Source: Deltaproteobacteria bacterium (GTDB lineage: Bacteria; Desulfobacterota; Desulfobacteria; Desulfobacterales; Desulfatirhabdiaceae). From it: a stretch of DNA of 21,901 bases. Numbering within the stretch: position 1 is the stretch's first letter; each line of letters begins with the position of its first letter. Under the pieces are notes generated by a model that was given only the letters and a program-made list of their open reading frames with translations, searched no databases and was not told the origin of the DNA. The DNA lies in NCBI GenBank assembly GCA_026388755.1, contig JAPLJE010000322.1, positions 1 through 21,901 on the forward strand. Direction: 5' to 3'. The position numbers and the translations under genes were made by a program. Of this stretch, positions 6,397-15,043 are shown piece after piece.

Positions 6397-8592
6397 TCAG
6401 CCATCAGTTTTCAACTCAAAAGGTAATTTTACCACAAACCGTGCGCCTTGCCCACGGGATTTTTCAAGGGTGAGGGTGCCGCTATGTCTTTCCACAATGT
6501 CGTGACAGAGGTACAGCCCCAGTCCGGTTCCCTTGCCGACCGCTTTTGTGGTAAAAAACGGTTTGAAAATATCCTGACGGATGGCATCGGGAATGCCCGG
6601 CCCGGTATCTTCACATTCAAAGATAACCTGATGATGGTTTCTGTCAACATCGGTTTTCAGAAAAATGGTTCCGGAAGATGGCGCAGCGGCCTGAATGGCA
6701 TTTTGAATGATATTCAAAGCCACTTGGCCCAGGCCTGCAAAATTCCCGGTAACAAGGGGCAGGTCCTCTGCATACTGCTCGCTGATTTCGATCTTCTGGT
6801 TTTTGTAAAGATTTCTCAGCACCTGAAGCGCATCCATGATAACGGCGTTCAGATCAATGGCTTCGGTATATGTTTGTGTTTGCCGGGACAGACCCAGCAG
6901 GCTGCTGACAATGGCCTTTGCCCTGGTCAGTTCCTTCCCGGCGAATTCCAGATCGTCCAGAATCGCTGAATTCAACGGTGTATCGTTTCGTGCGGAAAGT
7001 TCTTCAAGGGTTGACTGAATCAGGCCCATGGCGCTGGCAAGGGGGTTGTTCAATTCATGGGCCGTGCCGGCAACAAGGGTGCCGATTGCGGCCAGGCTCT
7101 CGGATCGAATCAACAATTCCATTGCTTTTTCTTTTTCAGTGAGCGCGGTTTGAAGTGCAAGGGTCCGCTCCGAAACTTTTTCTTCGAGATTTTTGTTCAG
7201 ATCTTCAATTTTATGGTAGGATCTGGCATTTTCGATGGATAGCGAGCTCTGGTTCGCCAGGGTTTCCAGCAGGTCCAGATCTTCAGCCAGAAAGAGGTCT
7301 CCGGATTTTTTATCCCCGATCGCCAGAAATCCGTTCAGGGTGTTTTCAAATTTCATGGGAAAGACCACGGCGGCCCGGATGATTTCCAGTTCCGCGTATA
7401 CCTGACGGGTAAACGCATCCACGGAGTGCTTCATCAGCGGGTTTTTGTGAAGGGGCTGGAGATGGCGCTGCATCCAGATCACCAGGGGGGAATTCCCGGA
7501 AATGATAGCCGGCGGCACGGACGGGTCCTCATTGTCTCGGAACCGCACGTATGTCGGGGGCATCGAATCATCCGATAAATACATGCAGCAGTGACTGACC
7601 TGCATGGATCCGGAAATCGTTTCAACCAGCAGGGCCGCGATCTGCCTGAGATCCAGTACAGTGGAAATGGTTTGACTCAACTGCTTGATGGTTTGTCTGT
7701 AATCATACCTGCCCTTGAAGAAATACCGATCAACCAGGATCTGTATCCGTGTTTTTACCGGACCAAAAACTACCGACACCGCAATAAAGAAAAACAATGG
7801 AAAATAAGCCGAGTCCGACGCTTTAAAGTCCGTAACGGTCATGTTGATGCCTGTCACGATCAGGGCGTACAGAAGGGTGAGTGTGATGGTCAGAAGCGAA
7901 TAAATCACGCTTTTTCGAATCAGTATTCCCATATCCAGCAGATCGTAGCGAAAAAGCCCCACGGCGAAAAAGGACAGGGGGATAAAGCTGAAATTTCCGA
8001 GCGGATATACCGCATATCCCAACAGTGGAAGCGTGTTCATGCCGATCAGCAGGCCGAGAATGCCGAATCCGCAAAAAATATACTTCAGCCGGTTTTTCAG
8101 AATGCTTTGGGTTTCCCGCAAAATGGCCCGGCGGATCAGCATCAATACATAGGCCGTTGCACAGACGGAGCCAATTCCCACCAGCATGTACAGGGGGCCG
8201 CCTCTTCCAAAATAGCCGAATGCGTGCCGCTGCATGTCGGCAATGAACCAGGGCGTGGGGGTAAAGCACATCAGAATAAAGGCAAAGAGATAGGCTGAGC
8301 GGATCAGCCAGATACGGCCGGGAATTTTCAGGTATGCATGAAAAAAATGGATATAAAGGGGGATGAAATAAATAATGAAGAAGTGGTCCAACCGGCTGAC
8401 AAAAAGGGCTGTTTGCGGGGATTTGCAGTTGAAGATCACAAGAATGTCAATGTAGAGAAAGGTGCCAAGGATGCAGATCACGGTAAAAAGCCGGTTAATC
8501 CGGTTCTTTCGGCCACGCCAAACAGACAGGTAGCCCAGAAAGACAAAACAGCATAACGATAAGAACGGCGGAATACTGTATAAAAGTCTCAT
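6397..8592 (-). CDS. Multi-TM sensor histidine kinase with GAF domain
   Basis: 731 aa. The first ~280 residues hold about eight hydrophobic helices with short loops, resembling the 7TM/16TM-type sensor regions of histidine kinases. A GAF-like domain (about 300-455) follows, then a short coiled coil ('LNKNLEEKVSERTLALQ', ~464-490). The HisKA domain has H512 in 'GTAHELNNPLA'. The HATPase has N box 'NIIQNAIQAA' (N627/N631), G1 'DTGPGIP' (662-668), F box 'FKPFFTTK' and G2 'GKGTGLGL' (686-693), so all catalytic motifs are intact. The H-box style 'HELNNPL' is that of NtrB-like kinases. No response regulator is adjacent, so the partner is unknown. Its ATG overlaps the recN stop by 4 bp (ATGA), indicating translational coupling. 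Confidence 0.93.
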   Translation of the reverse strand: MRLLYSIPPFLSLCCFVFLGYLSVWRGRKNRINRLFTVICILGTFLYIDILVIFNCKSPQTALFVSRLDHFFIIYFIPLYIHFFHAYLKIPGRIWLIRSAYLFAFILMCFTPTPWFIADMQRHAFGYFGRGGPLYMLVGIGSVCATAYVLMLIRRAILRETQSILKNRLKYIFCGFGILGLLIGMNTLPLLGYAVYPLGNFSFIPLSFFAVGLFRYDLLDMGILIRKSVIYSLLTITLTLLYALIVTGINMTVTDFKASDSAYFPLFFFIAVSVVFGPVKTRIQILVDRYFFKGRYDYRQTIKQLSQTISTVLDLRQIAALLVETISGSMQVSHCCMYLSDDSMPPTYVRFRDNEDPSVPPAIISGNSPLVIWMQRHLQPLHKNPLMKHSVDAFTRQVYAELEIIRAAVVFPMKFENTLNGFLAIGDKKSGDLFLAEDLDLLETLANQSSLSIENARSYHKIEDLNKNLEEKVSERTLALQTALTEKEKAMELLIRSESLAAIGTLVAGTAHELNNPLASAMGLIQSTLEELSARNDTPLNSAILDDLEFAGKELTRAKAIVSSLLGLSRQTQTYTEAIDLNAVIMDALQVLRNLYKNQKIEISEQYAEDLPLVTGNFAGLGQVALNIIQNAIQAAAPSSGTIFLKTDVDRNHHQVIFECEDTGPGIPDAIRQDIFKPFFTTKAVGKGTGLGLYLCHDIVERHSGTLTLEKSRGQGARFVVKLPFELKTDG

Positions 8593-9461
8593 GACGATTC
8601 AAGCAGTTCGCGGGCATGTTCCCAAGTTGCAGGGGTAAGGGTTTCGCCGCCCAGCATTCGCGCCAGTTCATGAATTCTGTCTTCGGAATTCAGGGCCTGA
8701 ACGGTTGTGGCGGTTCGGCCTTCCTGTATGTTTTTGACGATTCTGAAATGATGGTTCCCGAATCTGGCAATCTGCGGCAGATGGGTGATGCAGATGACCT
8801 GATGATGCCCGGAAAGATCCAGAAGTTTTTTTCCGACAACCGCTGCCGCCCCTCCGCCAATACCTGAATCCACTTCATCAAAAATGATGGTTTCCACGGC
8901 GTCATTATTTGAGAGAATGGCTTTCAGGGCCAGAACCACCCGGGAGAGTTCTCCGCCGGAGGCGATCTGGGAAAGCGGTTTTAATGCTTCTCCCGGATTC
9001 GGTGCGATCAGGAAAACCGCCCGGTCCAGTCCGTATTCGGATAGAGCCTTTCCTTCGCAGGTCAAAAATGGCTCACTGGTCTCATCCGCCGGCGTGCTGC
9101 GAAGGGCTATCTGAAACCGGGTATGGGGCATTTTAAGCGCGCTGAGCTCTGTTTCGACGCGCTGAGCCAGGGCAGCGGCTGCCTGACTGCGACGGCACGA
9201 CAGGTCCGTTGACGCCCGGCATAACTCTGCATGATGGCATGCCAAAGCGCTTTGAGTCTCCTCCAGCGTGCCGGAAAGGTGTTCGATGTCGAAGATTTCC
9301 TTTTCGATTTCGGTCAGCCTGGCCAGCACCGTATCCAGAGAACCCCCGTATTTTCGCTTGAGCTTATGCAGAAAATGTTTCAAGTCGGCCTTCGTCTGTC
9401 TCGATGGTGTGAAGATAGGTTCGCAGGCCTTCGACAATGTCCTCGATTCGGAACACGGCAT
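8589..9461 (-). pseudogene. recN: recN, 3' fragment (C-terminal half of DNA repair ATPase RecN)
   Basis: The open frame runs 9461-8589, but RecN similarity begins only near 9376 with 'LHKLKRKYGGSLDTVLARL', the conserved coiled-coil segment of RecN. The ABC signature 'ASGGELSRVVLALKAIL' and Walker B 'TIIFDEVDSGIGGG' follow, then 'ITHLPQIARFGNHHFRI'. The first ~28 codons of this frame (MPCSESRTLS...) are out-of-frame translation of the upstream half. RecN is an SMC-like ATPase of double-strand-break repair and needs both halves of the ATPase head in one chain. The fragment is highly conserved, so the break is recent or a sequencing error. Its stop overlaps the histidine kinase start. Confidence 0.85.
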
Positions 9462-10272
9462 CTGCCAGCGCCGTGGAGAAAGAGGTCAGACCCGGATCGA
9501 CCTGGGCTGCCTTGTCCATTGTTTTTCGAATGGTTGAAAGACGTTCGGAGACGGCGCCGCTTCCCACGTACAGGTTATCGATGCTGTCTTGAACCGCCTG
9601 GTAAAGCATTCCGGCGTGCTTCAACCGGTGCCGGTCCTTATCCAGTTCCAAATCTTCTCCGGGCTGGATGCGGGCTTCAGAGATTTCCTTTTTTTGAAAG
9701 GAAAGCAGATCAATCCGTTCTGCCTGGCGCAGGGCGGCTGTCTGAAGGTGATGAAGATTCTGAATCAGGGGTTGAATAGCGTGATAACCGGCGTGAACTT
9801 CATTTCGAAGGGAAAGCAGCCCCTCGAACTGATCCAGAATCAGCAAGTGCTGGTCTTCCTTTAACAGCCCCTGATGGGCATGCTGCCCGGAGATGGACGC
9901 CAGGCTTTCGGTGATGGCGGCCAGAACCTGAATGGTTGCCAGTCTGCCGTTGACATAAATGCGGTGTCGATCGGTTGCGGAAATGATTCGCCGGATCAGA
10001 AGCCCTTCTGCGGGGTCGTACCCGTGGGATGTCATCACAGTGGCCGTGCGGCTGACAGGTGAAATGAAAAACAATGCTTCCAGTTCCGCAGCCTCTGCGC
10101 CCGATCGGATCATGGCAGCGCCTGTGCGGCTTCCCAGCAGGAGATTGACGGCCTGCAGAATGATGGATTTGCCTGCTCCGGTTTCGCCGCTCAGGATGGT
10201 TAATCCTTCGGAAAAGGATATCTGAAGGTCATCGATAATGGCAAAATTTTTAATGGAAAGTTCTTGAAGCAT
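9364..10272 (-). pseudogene. recN: recN, 5' fragment (N-terminal half of RecN), frameshifted
   Basis: 302 codons starting with 'MLQELSIKNFAIIDDL'. It carries Walker A 'GETGAGKS' (29-36), 'ISGQHAHQGLL' and the first half of the coiled coil down to 'LRTYLHTIETDEGRLE'. After this it shifts frame and stops at TAA. The true continuation is one frame over, at 'LHKLKRKYGG'. Only about four residues remain between 'GRLE' and that motif, whereas RecN proteins usually have about ten, so a small deletion (roughly 16-20 nt) rather than a single-base indel is likely. Normal RecN is about 550-570 aa, and the two pieces together approach that. No clear Shine-Dalgarno is visible at the start. Confidence 0.87.
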
Positions 10273-10311
10273 AAGAATTCGCAGAAAAATGTGAAAAATG
10301 GAACAGGCTGC

Positions 10312-10722
10312 TTACACGCCTCGCTGCCGGATGGCCTCTTCGAGTTGGCGTGTCGGATATCCCAGGATAGTGCGTACCGAGCCGGAATATTCGAGCACGG
10401 TAAACAGGCTGCCTTTAATTCGATATTCAGAATCCCAATCGAAGATGCTATCCACAGCGTTTTCATTGATCGTAACCGGCTGTTTTTCGCCGTCAAGGCT
10501 CAGGCATCTGGCTCGTCCTTGATCAGGATCCAGTATCCACGCATCTCCGGTTTCCGTGGAAAAGAAAATCAGCCTTCCCAAAGTCAATAACCGCGCTTCT
10601 CTCTGATGTGACATCTGGATGATGGTATTGATTTCCTGGCTGAGGGACGGACGCTTCGGCTTCTGGCTGATGGGCTTCGATTGAGGTTTTTTGGTTTTGG
10701 TCCGTTTTTTTCGCTTTCCCAT
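10312..10722 (-). CDS. Small conserved hypothetical protein with very basic N-terminus
   Basis: 136 aa. I start at ATG 10720-10722 (MGKRKKRTKTKKPQSK) because GGGAGG lies 4 nt upstream; an in-frame ATG at 10776 has no ribosome site. Residues 1-30 are almost entirely Lys/Arg/Pro/Ser, suggesting nucleic-acid or ribosome contact. The remainder is a compact mixed alpha/beta segment with 'FFSTETGDAWILDPDQGRARCL' in two parts and a C-terminal 'VRTILGYPTRQLEEAIRQ'. I do not recognise a named domain. It lies 39 nt upstream of recN and downstream of a rubrerythrin gene. Confidence 0.7.
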   Translation of the reverse strand: MGKRKKRTKTKKPQSKPISQKPKRPSLSQEINTIIQMSHQREARLLTLGRLIFFSTETGDAWILDPDQGRARCLSLDGEKQPVTINENAVDSIFDWDSEYRIKGSLFTVLEYSGSVRTILGYPTRQLEEAIRQRGV

Positions 10723-10832
10723 TTTCCCTCCCGAACTTGAGTACGAAGACTGCATAAATGATGATGAATATTTCATAATCTGGGTCGTAAAGCAATCGGT
10801 TGTTTAATGCTTCAGGAATTTGGAAAAATCCA

Positions 10833-11354
10833 TCAATTGTGAGTTTCAGTAGGATTAATTGCTTTGAATTTGTCTTTTGCCGCCCCGCAAATCGGGCATT
10901 TGTCCGGAGCCTCTTTGTCGGTGACGTATCCGCAGACCTGACAGACATGATAGGCTTTCATTTCGTCCTTAATCACATGGTAAATGGCGCGCTCATATAA
11001 TTTTGAGTGAATGGCTTCGGCATCTCTGGCTTGACTGAATATCAGGGCTACTGCTTGCTCGCCATCTTGTTCAGCATCTCTGATAAACTCCGGATATTCA
11101 TTTTCACTGATGGATTTTTCGCGTTTAAATGAGTTCTTCAGATTGGTATCCGTATCTTTCACAACCATGTCTTTGACCAGGGATAGATTGCGAGCCGCAT
11201 GAACCCTCTCTGCCTCGGCAATGGCGCGGAACAACAGCGCAATTTGCGGAACCTCTTCTTCTTCAGCCTTTTCAGCATAAGCCAGAAGCCTGAAATAAGC
11301 CTTTGCCTCACCGACGAAAGCCGTGTAAACGTTTTCTTTTGTCTTTTCCTTCAT
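10833..11354 (-). CDS. rbr: Rubrerythrin (first copy)
   Basis: 173 aa from ATG 11352-11354 with a G-rich ribosome site. The N-terminal four-helix ferritin-like domain contains the diiron ligands in 'FVGEAKAY', 'AIAEAERVHA' and 'DAEAIHSKLYERA'. The C-terminal rubredoxin-like Fe(SCys)4 domain has C138, C141, C153 and C156 ('CQVCGY', 'CPICGA'). Rubrerythrin reduces hydrogen peroxide in the cytoplasm of anaerobes. It is divergent from the methyltransferase gene. A palindrome matching the one in the perR operon promoter lies about 50 bp upstream of its start, hinting at PerR control. Confidence 0.93.
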   Translation of the reverse strand: MKEKTKENVYTAFVGEAKAYFRLLAYAEKAEEEEVPQIALLFRAIAEAERVHAARNLSLVKDMVVKDTDTNLKNSFKREKSISENEYPEFIRDAEQDGEQAVALIFSQARDAEAIHSKLYERAIYHVIKDEMKAYHVCQVCGYVTDKEAPDKCPICGAAKDKFKAINPTETHN

Positions 11355-11402
11355 GAGAAAACCCCCCCGTATTTAAGATCGTTGACCGTTCACTTTCAAT
11401 CA

Positions 11403-11415
11403 GTTATGAGATAAC
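11403..11415 (-). promoter_or_regulatory. Putative PerR/Fur-type operator upstream of rubrerythrin
   Basis: GTTATGAGATAAC is a perfect palindrome with 5-bp arms and a 3-nt centre. Its core TTATGAGATAA differs by one base from TTATCAGATAA upstream of the perR operon. On the minus strand it covers the position expected for a -10 element, 17 nt after a TTGCAA -35-like hexamer. Confidence 0.45.
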
Positions 11416-11482
11416 AAAACAAAGAGGAGATTGCAACGTTTGTTGAAGTAAGATTAATTCAACTTGATCGACAGGGAAACCA

Positions 11483-11983
11483 ATGAGCAGACTCGATAGC
11501 TTTATTCGGCGAATGGTTGCCCAGCGGGCATGTCTGAACTGGGCTGCCGAAGCCGTTGCCGGTATTGCCGGGCCGGTTCTGGAGCTGGGTCTTGGCAACG
11601 GACGCACATATGACCATCTGCGGGAACTCATGCCGGAAAGAGAGATCTATGTTTTTGAACGGGCCATGAGATCTTTTGGCCGGGCACACGCCATGTCAGT
11701 TCCTCCAGAGAAATTTCTGATTCTCGGGGAAATCGAAAACACCCTGATCTCGGCAGCCGCCCGGCTGCCCGCAAAGGCGGCTCTGGCCCACAACGATCTG
11801 GGGACCAGCGACGCCGGGGCTTATGAAGCGCTTGCCTTGCGAATGGGGGTGCTGTTGAAACATCTGATGGCGCCTGGTGGCATCATCGTTTCCAATGTCA
11901 TCCTGCAGGTCTCGGAGCTGATATCCCTTGACACGCCCCCCGGAGTGAAACCCGGGAGATATTTCATTTACCGGGTGTCTTGA
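11483..11983 (+). CDS. Small class I SAM-dependent methyltransferase
   Basis: 166 aa, ATG at 11483 with AGGGAAA upstream. The SAM-binding motif I 'VLELGLGNGRTYDHL' is at residues 32-46, the acidic end of strand 2 is in 'IYVFERAM', and a later strand 'GGIIVSNVIL' matches the Rossmann fold. The opening 'MSRLDSFIRRMVAQRACLNWA' resembles the small Methyltransf_17 family. The substrate is unknown. It is 25-85 nt upstream of the spermidine-synthase-like gene on the same strand (depending on that gene's start), so the two probably form an operon together with the following membrane protein. Confidence 0.82.
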   Translation: MSRLDSFIRRMVAQRACLNWAAEAVAGIAGPVLELGLGNGRTYDHLRELMPEREIYVFERAMRSFGRAHAMSVPPEKFLILGEIENTLISAAARLPAKAALAHNDLGTSDAGAYEALALRMGVLLKHLMAPGGIIVSNVILQVSELISLDTPPGVKPGRYFIYRVS

Positions 11984-12068
11984 CCCGAGCTTTCGGCAGA
12001 CTGCATCAGTGAATCGAAATCGATTGCCTGATTATTTTTTTCTCACACAAAGCTGGAAAAAACCTCAC

Positions 12069-13541
12069 ATGCTGGAAATCGCTGTTTTTCTCTGCGGGGC
12101 TGTGGTGATGGTCATCGAGTTGACCGGATCACGGGTGCTGGCGCCCTATCTTGGCACCTCTCTGGTGGTATGGACAAGCCTGATCGGCATTATTCTGGGT
12201 TCGCTGAGCATCGGATACTGGTGGGGAGGACGATTGGCGGACCGGCGGCCCGAGGCCCGGCTGCTTGGCGGAATCATACTGATTTCGGCCTTTGCCACGG
12301 CTTTTATGGCCCTGATCAAAACTTTTGTTCTTGGGTTTCTTCAGGCCCGGAGTGGCGGGCTGCACACTGCTGCCATGTCGGCAACCCTGCTCCTGTTTGC
12401 TCCGCCTTCAATTCTCATCGGCATGGTGTCGCCTTTTGCCGTAAGACTCAAGCTTGAAGACACACGGACAAGCGGTCGAACGGCCGGAAAACTCTATGCC
12501 ATTTCCACCATCGGAAGCATATCGGGTACGTTCCTGGCTGGTTTTGCGCTCATCCCGGGACTGGGAAGCACAAACATCCTCTTGCTGATGGCCGCTGTTC
12601 TGGCTATGGCTTCACTCCTGGTGGAACGCAGCCATAGCCGGATCAAGGTGGCATCCTGCGCGATCTTCCTGGTTTTACTTATCCTGATGCTGGGCTATGA
12701 TAAGAGAATGGCTGCCGCGGGTTTTGTGGATGTGGACACGCCTTATAACCGGGTCCTTGTCTTCAACGGGGCGGAAAAAAACACTGGCCGGGTCATGCGG
12801 ATAATGACCACGGGTCCTCACGCCTGGCAGTCGGCCATGTACCTGGATGACCCTTCAGAACTGGCCCTGCCTTACACTCGCTTCTATCGACTGGCCAGGC
12901 ATTTTGCGCCTGACATGCGGCGATTGCTGGTGCTGGGCGGCGGCGGTTTTTCTTTTCCGAAATATGCGCTGGAAAATTATACGAACGTTCGTGTGGACGT
13001 GGTGGAACTGGACCCGGGCATCACGGCACTGGCCAGGGACCATTTCGGGCTCCGCGATCATCCGCGTCTGAATATCATCGAGGAAGATGCCAGAACCTTT
13101 CTCAATCGAAATGCGGAGAAATACGAAGTCATCCTCTGCGACACGTTCAACTCCCACTACGCCATTCCGTTTCACCTGACCACACTGGAAACAGCGCGTC
13201 GCATCAAGGCTTCGATGACTTCCGACGGCGTGGTCCTGATCAACCTCCTGTCTGCGATTGAAGGGGATCGGGGCCGTTTTTTCCGTGCCCTTTTTGCGAC
13301 CTATGCCAGCACATTTCCCAAAGTCATGGCCTTTGCCGTGGACAATCCGGAGGACCCGTCCGGCTGGCAGAACATCATTATTGCAGCGTTTGTCTCTGAG
13401 GCCGAGCCCCCTGTCCTGAGTCCGGACAGGGAGATTGCGTCCATGCTCGCAAACAGAATAAAGACGCCGATTGCCCTGGATATGCCACCCCTGACCGACG
13501 ATTTTGCACCGGTGGACCGCTATGTTTCTGCTGCCTGGTAA
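12069..13541 (+). CDS. Membrane-fused spermidine-synthase-like protein
   Basis: 490 aa from ATG 12069 (MLEIAVFLCGAVVMVIELTGSR, the usual opening of this family). A GTG at 12009 would add 20 residues and cannot be excluded, as neither start has a good Shine-Dalgarno. Residues 1-210 contain about six TM helices with the conserved 'ELTGSRVLAPYLGTS'. Residues 225-490 are a polyamine-synthase/methyltransferase fold: glycine loop 'LGGGGFSFP' (289-297), 'VVELDP' (311-316), 'EEDAR' (328-332) and 'CDTFNSHYAIPFHL'. Soluble SpeE moves an aminopropyl group to putrescine. Membrane-fused homologues are common, but their substrate is mostly unproven, and the fusion here lies with another SAM-binding protein. 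Confidence 0.87.
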   Translation: MLEIAVFLCGAVVMVIELTGSRVLAPYLGTSLVVWTSLIGIILGSLSIGYWWGGRLADRRPEARLLGGIILISAFATAFMALIKTFVLGFLQARSGGLHTAAMSATLLLFAPPSILIGMVSPFAVRLKLEDTRTSGRTAGKLYAISTIGSISGTFLAGFALIPGLGSTNILLLMAAVLAMASLLVERSHSRIKVASCAIFLVLLILMLGYDKRMAAAGFVDVDTPYNRVLVFNGAEKNTGRVMRIMTTGPHAWQSAMYLDDPSELALPYTRFYRLARHFAPDMRRLLVLGGGGFSFPKYALENYTNVRVDVVELDPGITALARDHFGLRDHPRLNIIEEDARTFLNRNAEKYEVILCDTFNSHYAIPFHLTTLETARRIKASMTSDGVVLINLLSAIEGDRGRFFRALFATYASTFPKVMAFAVDNPEDPSGWQNIIIAAFVSEAEPPVLSPDREIASMLANRIKTPIALDMPPLTDDFAPVDRYVSAAW

Positions 13542-13557
13542 GAGAAAGGAATGTTCG

Positions 13558-13950
13558 ATGAAAAAGCTATTATTGTTTTTTGCTGCTGGATGTATGGGTG
13601 CTCTGGCAAACAGTTTAACCTTCTGGCTCTTCGGTCATCAGGGGATAACCCGCTCGATCGGGGTATCCCTGTCGCCCGCGTTAAGCCCTGAGTGGCTGTA
13701 TCCGAGGATTGTGTGGGGAGGGTTGTGGGGCTTGCTCTTCATACTCCCGATACTCAATTCGCGACTGTTTACAAAAGGGAGTGTTTTGAGTCTTGTTCCA
13801 ACTGCGGTGCAACTGTTTGTTGTTTTTCCGTTTGTGGCCCATAAAGGCATGGCAGGAATGAAGTTTGGCCTCTATACTCCGGCAGTCGTGTTATTTTTTA
13901 ATTGGGTGTGGGGAATAGTCACCGCGGCAACGATCAAGCTGGCCAAATAG
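13558..13950 (+). CDS. Small hypothetical integral membrane protein
   Basis: 130 aa from ATG 13558 (MKKLLLFFAAGCMGALAN) with AAAGGA upstream; an in-frame ATG at 13504 overlaps the preceding gene and is less likely. Hydrophobic segments lie at about residues 3-22, 55-70, 80-98 and 106-126, giving about four TM helices. Conserved-looking motifs include 'WLYPRIVWGGLWGLLF' and 'FFNWVWGIVTAAT'. I do not know its function. It follows the spermidine-synthase-like gene by 16 nt. Confidence 0.75.
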   Translation: MKKLLLFFAAGCMGALANSLTFWLFGHQGITRSIGVSLSPALSPEWLYPRIVWGGLWGLLFILPILNSRLFTKGSVLSLVPTAVQLFVVFPFVAHKGMAGMKFGLYTPAVVLFFNWVWGIVTAATIKLAK

Positions 13951-13972
13951 TCCGTGCAGACAAACAGGCGAA

Positions 13973-14002
13973 GGGGGAAAGGCATACTCGCCTTATCCCC
14001 CC
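13973..14002. terminator. Hairpin between convergent genes (possible bidirectional terminator)
   Basis: GGGGGAAAGGC (13973-13983) pairs with GCCTTATCCCCC (13990-14001) through 11 base pairs with one bulged A and a 6-nt loop. It lies between the ends of the plus-strand membrane-protein gene and the minus-strand rubrerythrin gene. Neither side has a strong T tract, so it may instead protect 3' ends. Confidence 0.5.
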
Positions 14003-14045
14003 AAAGGTATTCTTATTAACTCCGGATGACGCCAACGCGTTTTTC

Positions 14046-14540
14046 TTAATCCACCTTGGCGAATGCCTTCGCTTTTGCCTTGCAGACAGGGCAGGAATCG
14101 GGAGGCTCGTTTTCACAGGTATATCCGCATACTGAACAGACATAATAATCCGTCATCTCCTGATCGCTCAGGTTATAGATCGCCTTGTGGTAAAGGTCCG
14201 CATGAATCTTTTCCACTTCATTGGCGTAGGTAAAAGTCCGGACCGCATTTTTATCGCCTTCTGCTTCCGCGGTTTTGATCATTTCGGGATACATGGATTT
14301 AAACTCATGGGTTTCGCCGGCCAGGGCTTCTTTCAGATTCTCTGCTGTGGTTCTGACGCCTCCCACCGTTTTAAGATGGCTGTGGGCATGAATGGTTTCC
14401 GCCTCAGCCGCGGCTCTGAAGAGTCTGGCTGTGCGGGGATATCCTTCCTTTTCAGCCTGTTTGGCAAACGCAAGGTATTTCCTGTTGGCCTGGGATTCGC
14501 CGGCAAAAGCTTCCATCAAGTTTTTCTCTGTCTGACTCAT
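14046..14540 (-). CDS. rbr: Rubrerythrin (second copy, perR operon)
   Basis: 164 aa with an AAAGGAG site 6 nt before ATG 14538-14540. The ferritin-like domain shows 'AFAGESQANRKY', 'AAAEAETIHAH', 'ALAGETHEFKSMYPEMI' and 'ANEVEKIHADLYHKA', with the usual Glu/His diiron ligands. The rubredoxin domain has C135, C138, C150 and C153. It is closer to classical rubrerythrin than the first copy. It is third in the operon with the DVU0772-family gene and perR, so it is probably derepressed by peroxide. Confidence 0.95.
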   Translation of the reverse strand: MSQTEKNLMEAFAGESQANRKYLAFAKQAEKEGYPRTARLFRAAAEAETIHAHSHLKTVGGVRTTAENLKEALAGETHEFKSMYPEMIKTAEAEGDKNAVRTFTYANEVEKIHADLYHKAIYNLSDQEMTDYYVCSVCGYTCENEPPDSCPVCKAKAKAFAKVD

Positions 14541-14571
14541 GGCATCTCCTTTTTGTTGTTTGTTTTATAAA

Positions 14572-15018
14572 TTATTGTTCTAATTTTTGTTGGCATTGCG
14601 GGCATATTCCAAAGAAATCGAGACTATGGGAAAGAATTTTATAGCCCGTCTCTTCGGCAAGCTCCCACGACAAGGCATCGAGCGCGGAAAGATCCGGATC
14701 CGTAATCGATTTGCATTTCACGCACATGATGTGCGGATGGGGATGGGGATTTTTGCCATCGTAGCGGTTGGTTTCATCCCCGAAGCCTATTTCCATGACC
14801 TCTCCCAGCTCTTTCAGCAAGGAGACCGTCTTGTAAACAGTGGCCAGGCTCGTTGTGGAAAAGCGCTTCGTTACTTCGCGATGAATCTGTTCCACGCCGG
14901 GATGCTCACAGCTATTAGCCAGTATCTCCACTATGGCGATCCGCTGGGGGGTGAGCCTGAAACCTTTTTCTTTCAGCATATCAACCATGTGATCGAGTCT
15001 GGACATGCAGGTATTCAT
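14572..15018 (-). CDS. perR: PerR-like Fur-family peroxide regulator
   Basis: 148 aa from ATG 15016-15018 with GGGAG 8 nt upstream. It has a winged-helix DNA-binding domain (about 10-85, 'GFRLTPQRIAIVEIL', 'SLATVYKTVSLLKELGEV'). A dimerisation and metal domain follows with 'NRYDGKNPHPHPHIMCVKC', the structural zinc cysteines being C99, C102, C139 and C142. 'NRYDG...HPH' is typical of the PerR branch rather than Fur. PerR represses peroxide-defence genes until metal-catalysed oxidation. The gene sits 31 nt before a rubrerythrin gene and 25 nt after a DVU0772-family gene, a context that supports the PerR call. Confidence 0.88.
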   Translation of the reverse strand: MNTCMSRLDHMVDMLKEKGFRLTPQRIAIVEILANSCEHPGVEQIHREVTKRFSTTSLATVYKTVSLLKELGEVMEIGFGDETNRYDGKNPHPHPHIMCVKCKSITDPDLSALDALSWELAEETGYKILSHSLDFFGICPQCQQKLEQ

Positions 15019-15043
15019 AATTTGACTCCCGTGGGTTCCCGGA

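Noticed and set aside
7591..8298. 235-codon plus-strand frame inside the histidine kinase
   Set aside because: It is the antisense shadow of the TM and GAF region, rich in Gln/His with no domain signal.
11442..11463. Inverted repeat GTTGAA...TTCAAC before the methyltransferase gene
   Set aside because: Six-base arms with a 10-nt spacer are too weak to call an operator, and nothing similar recurs in the window.
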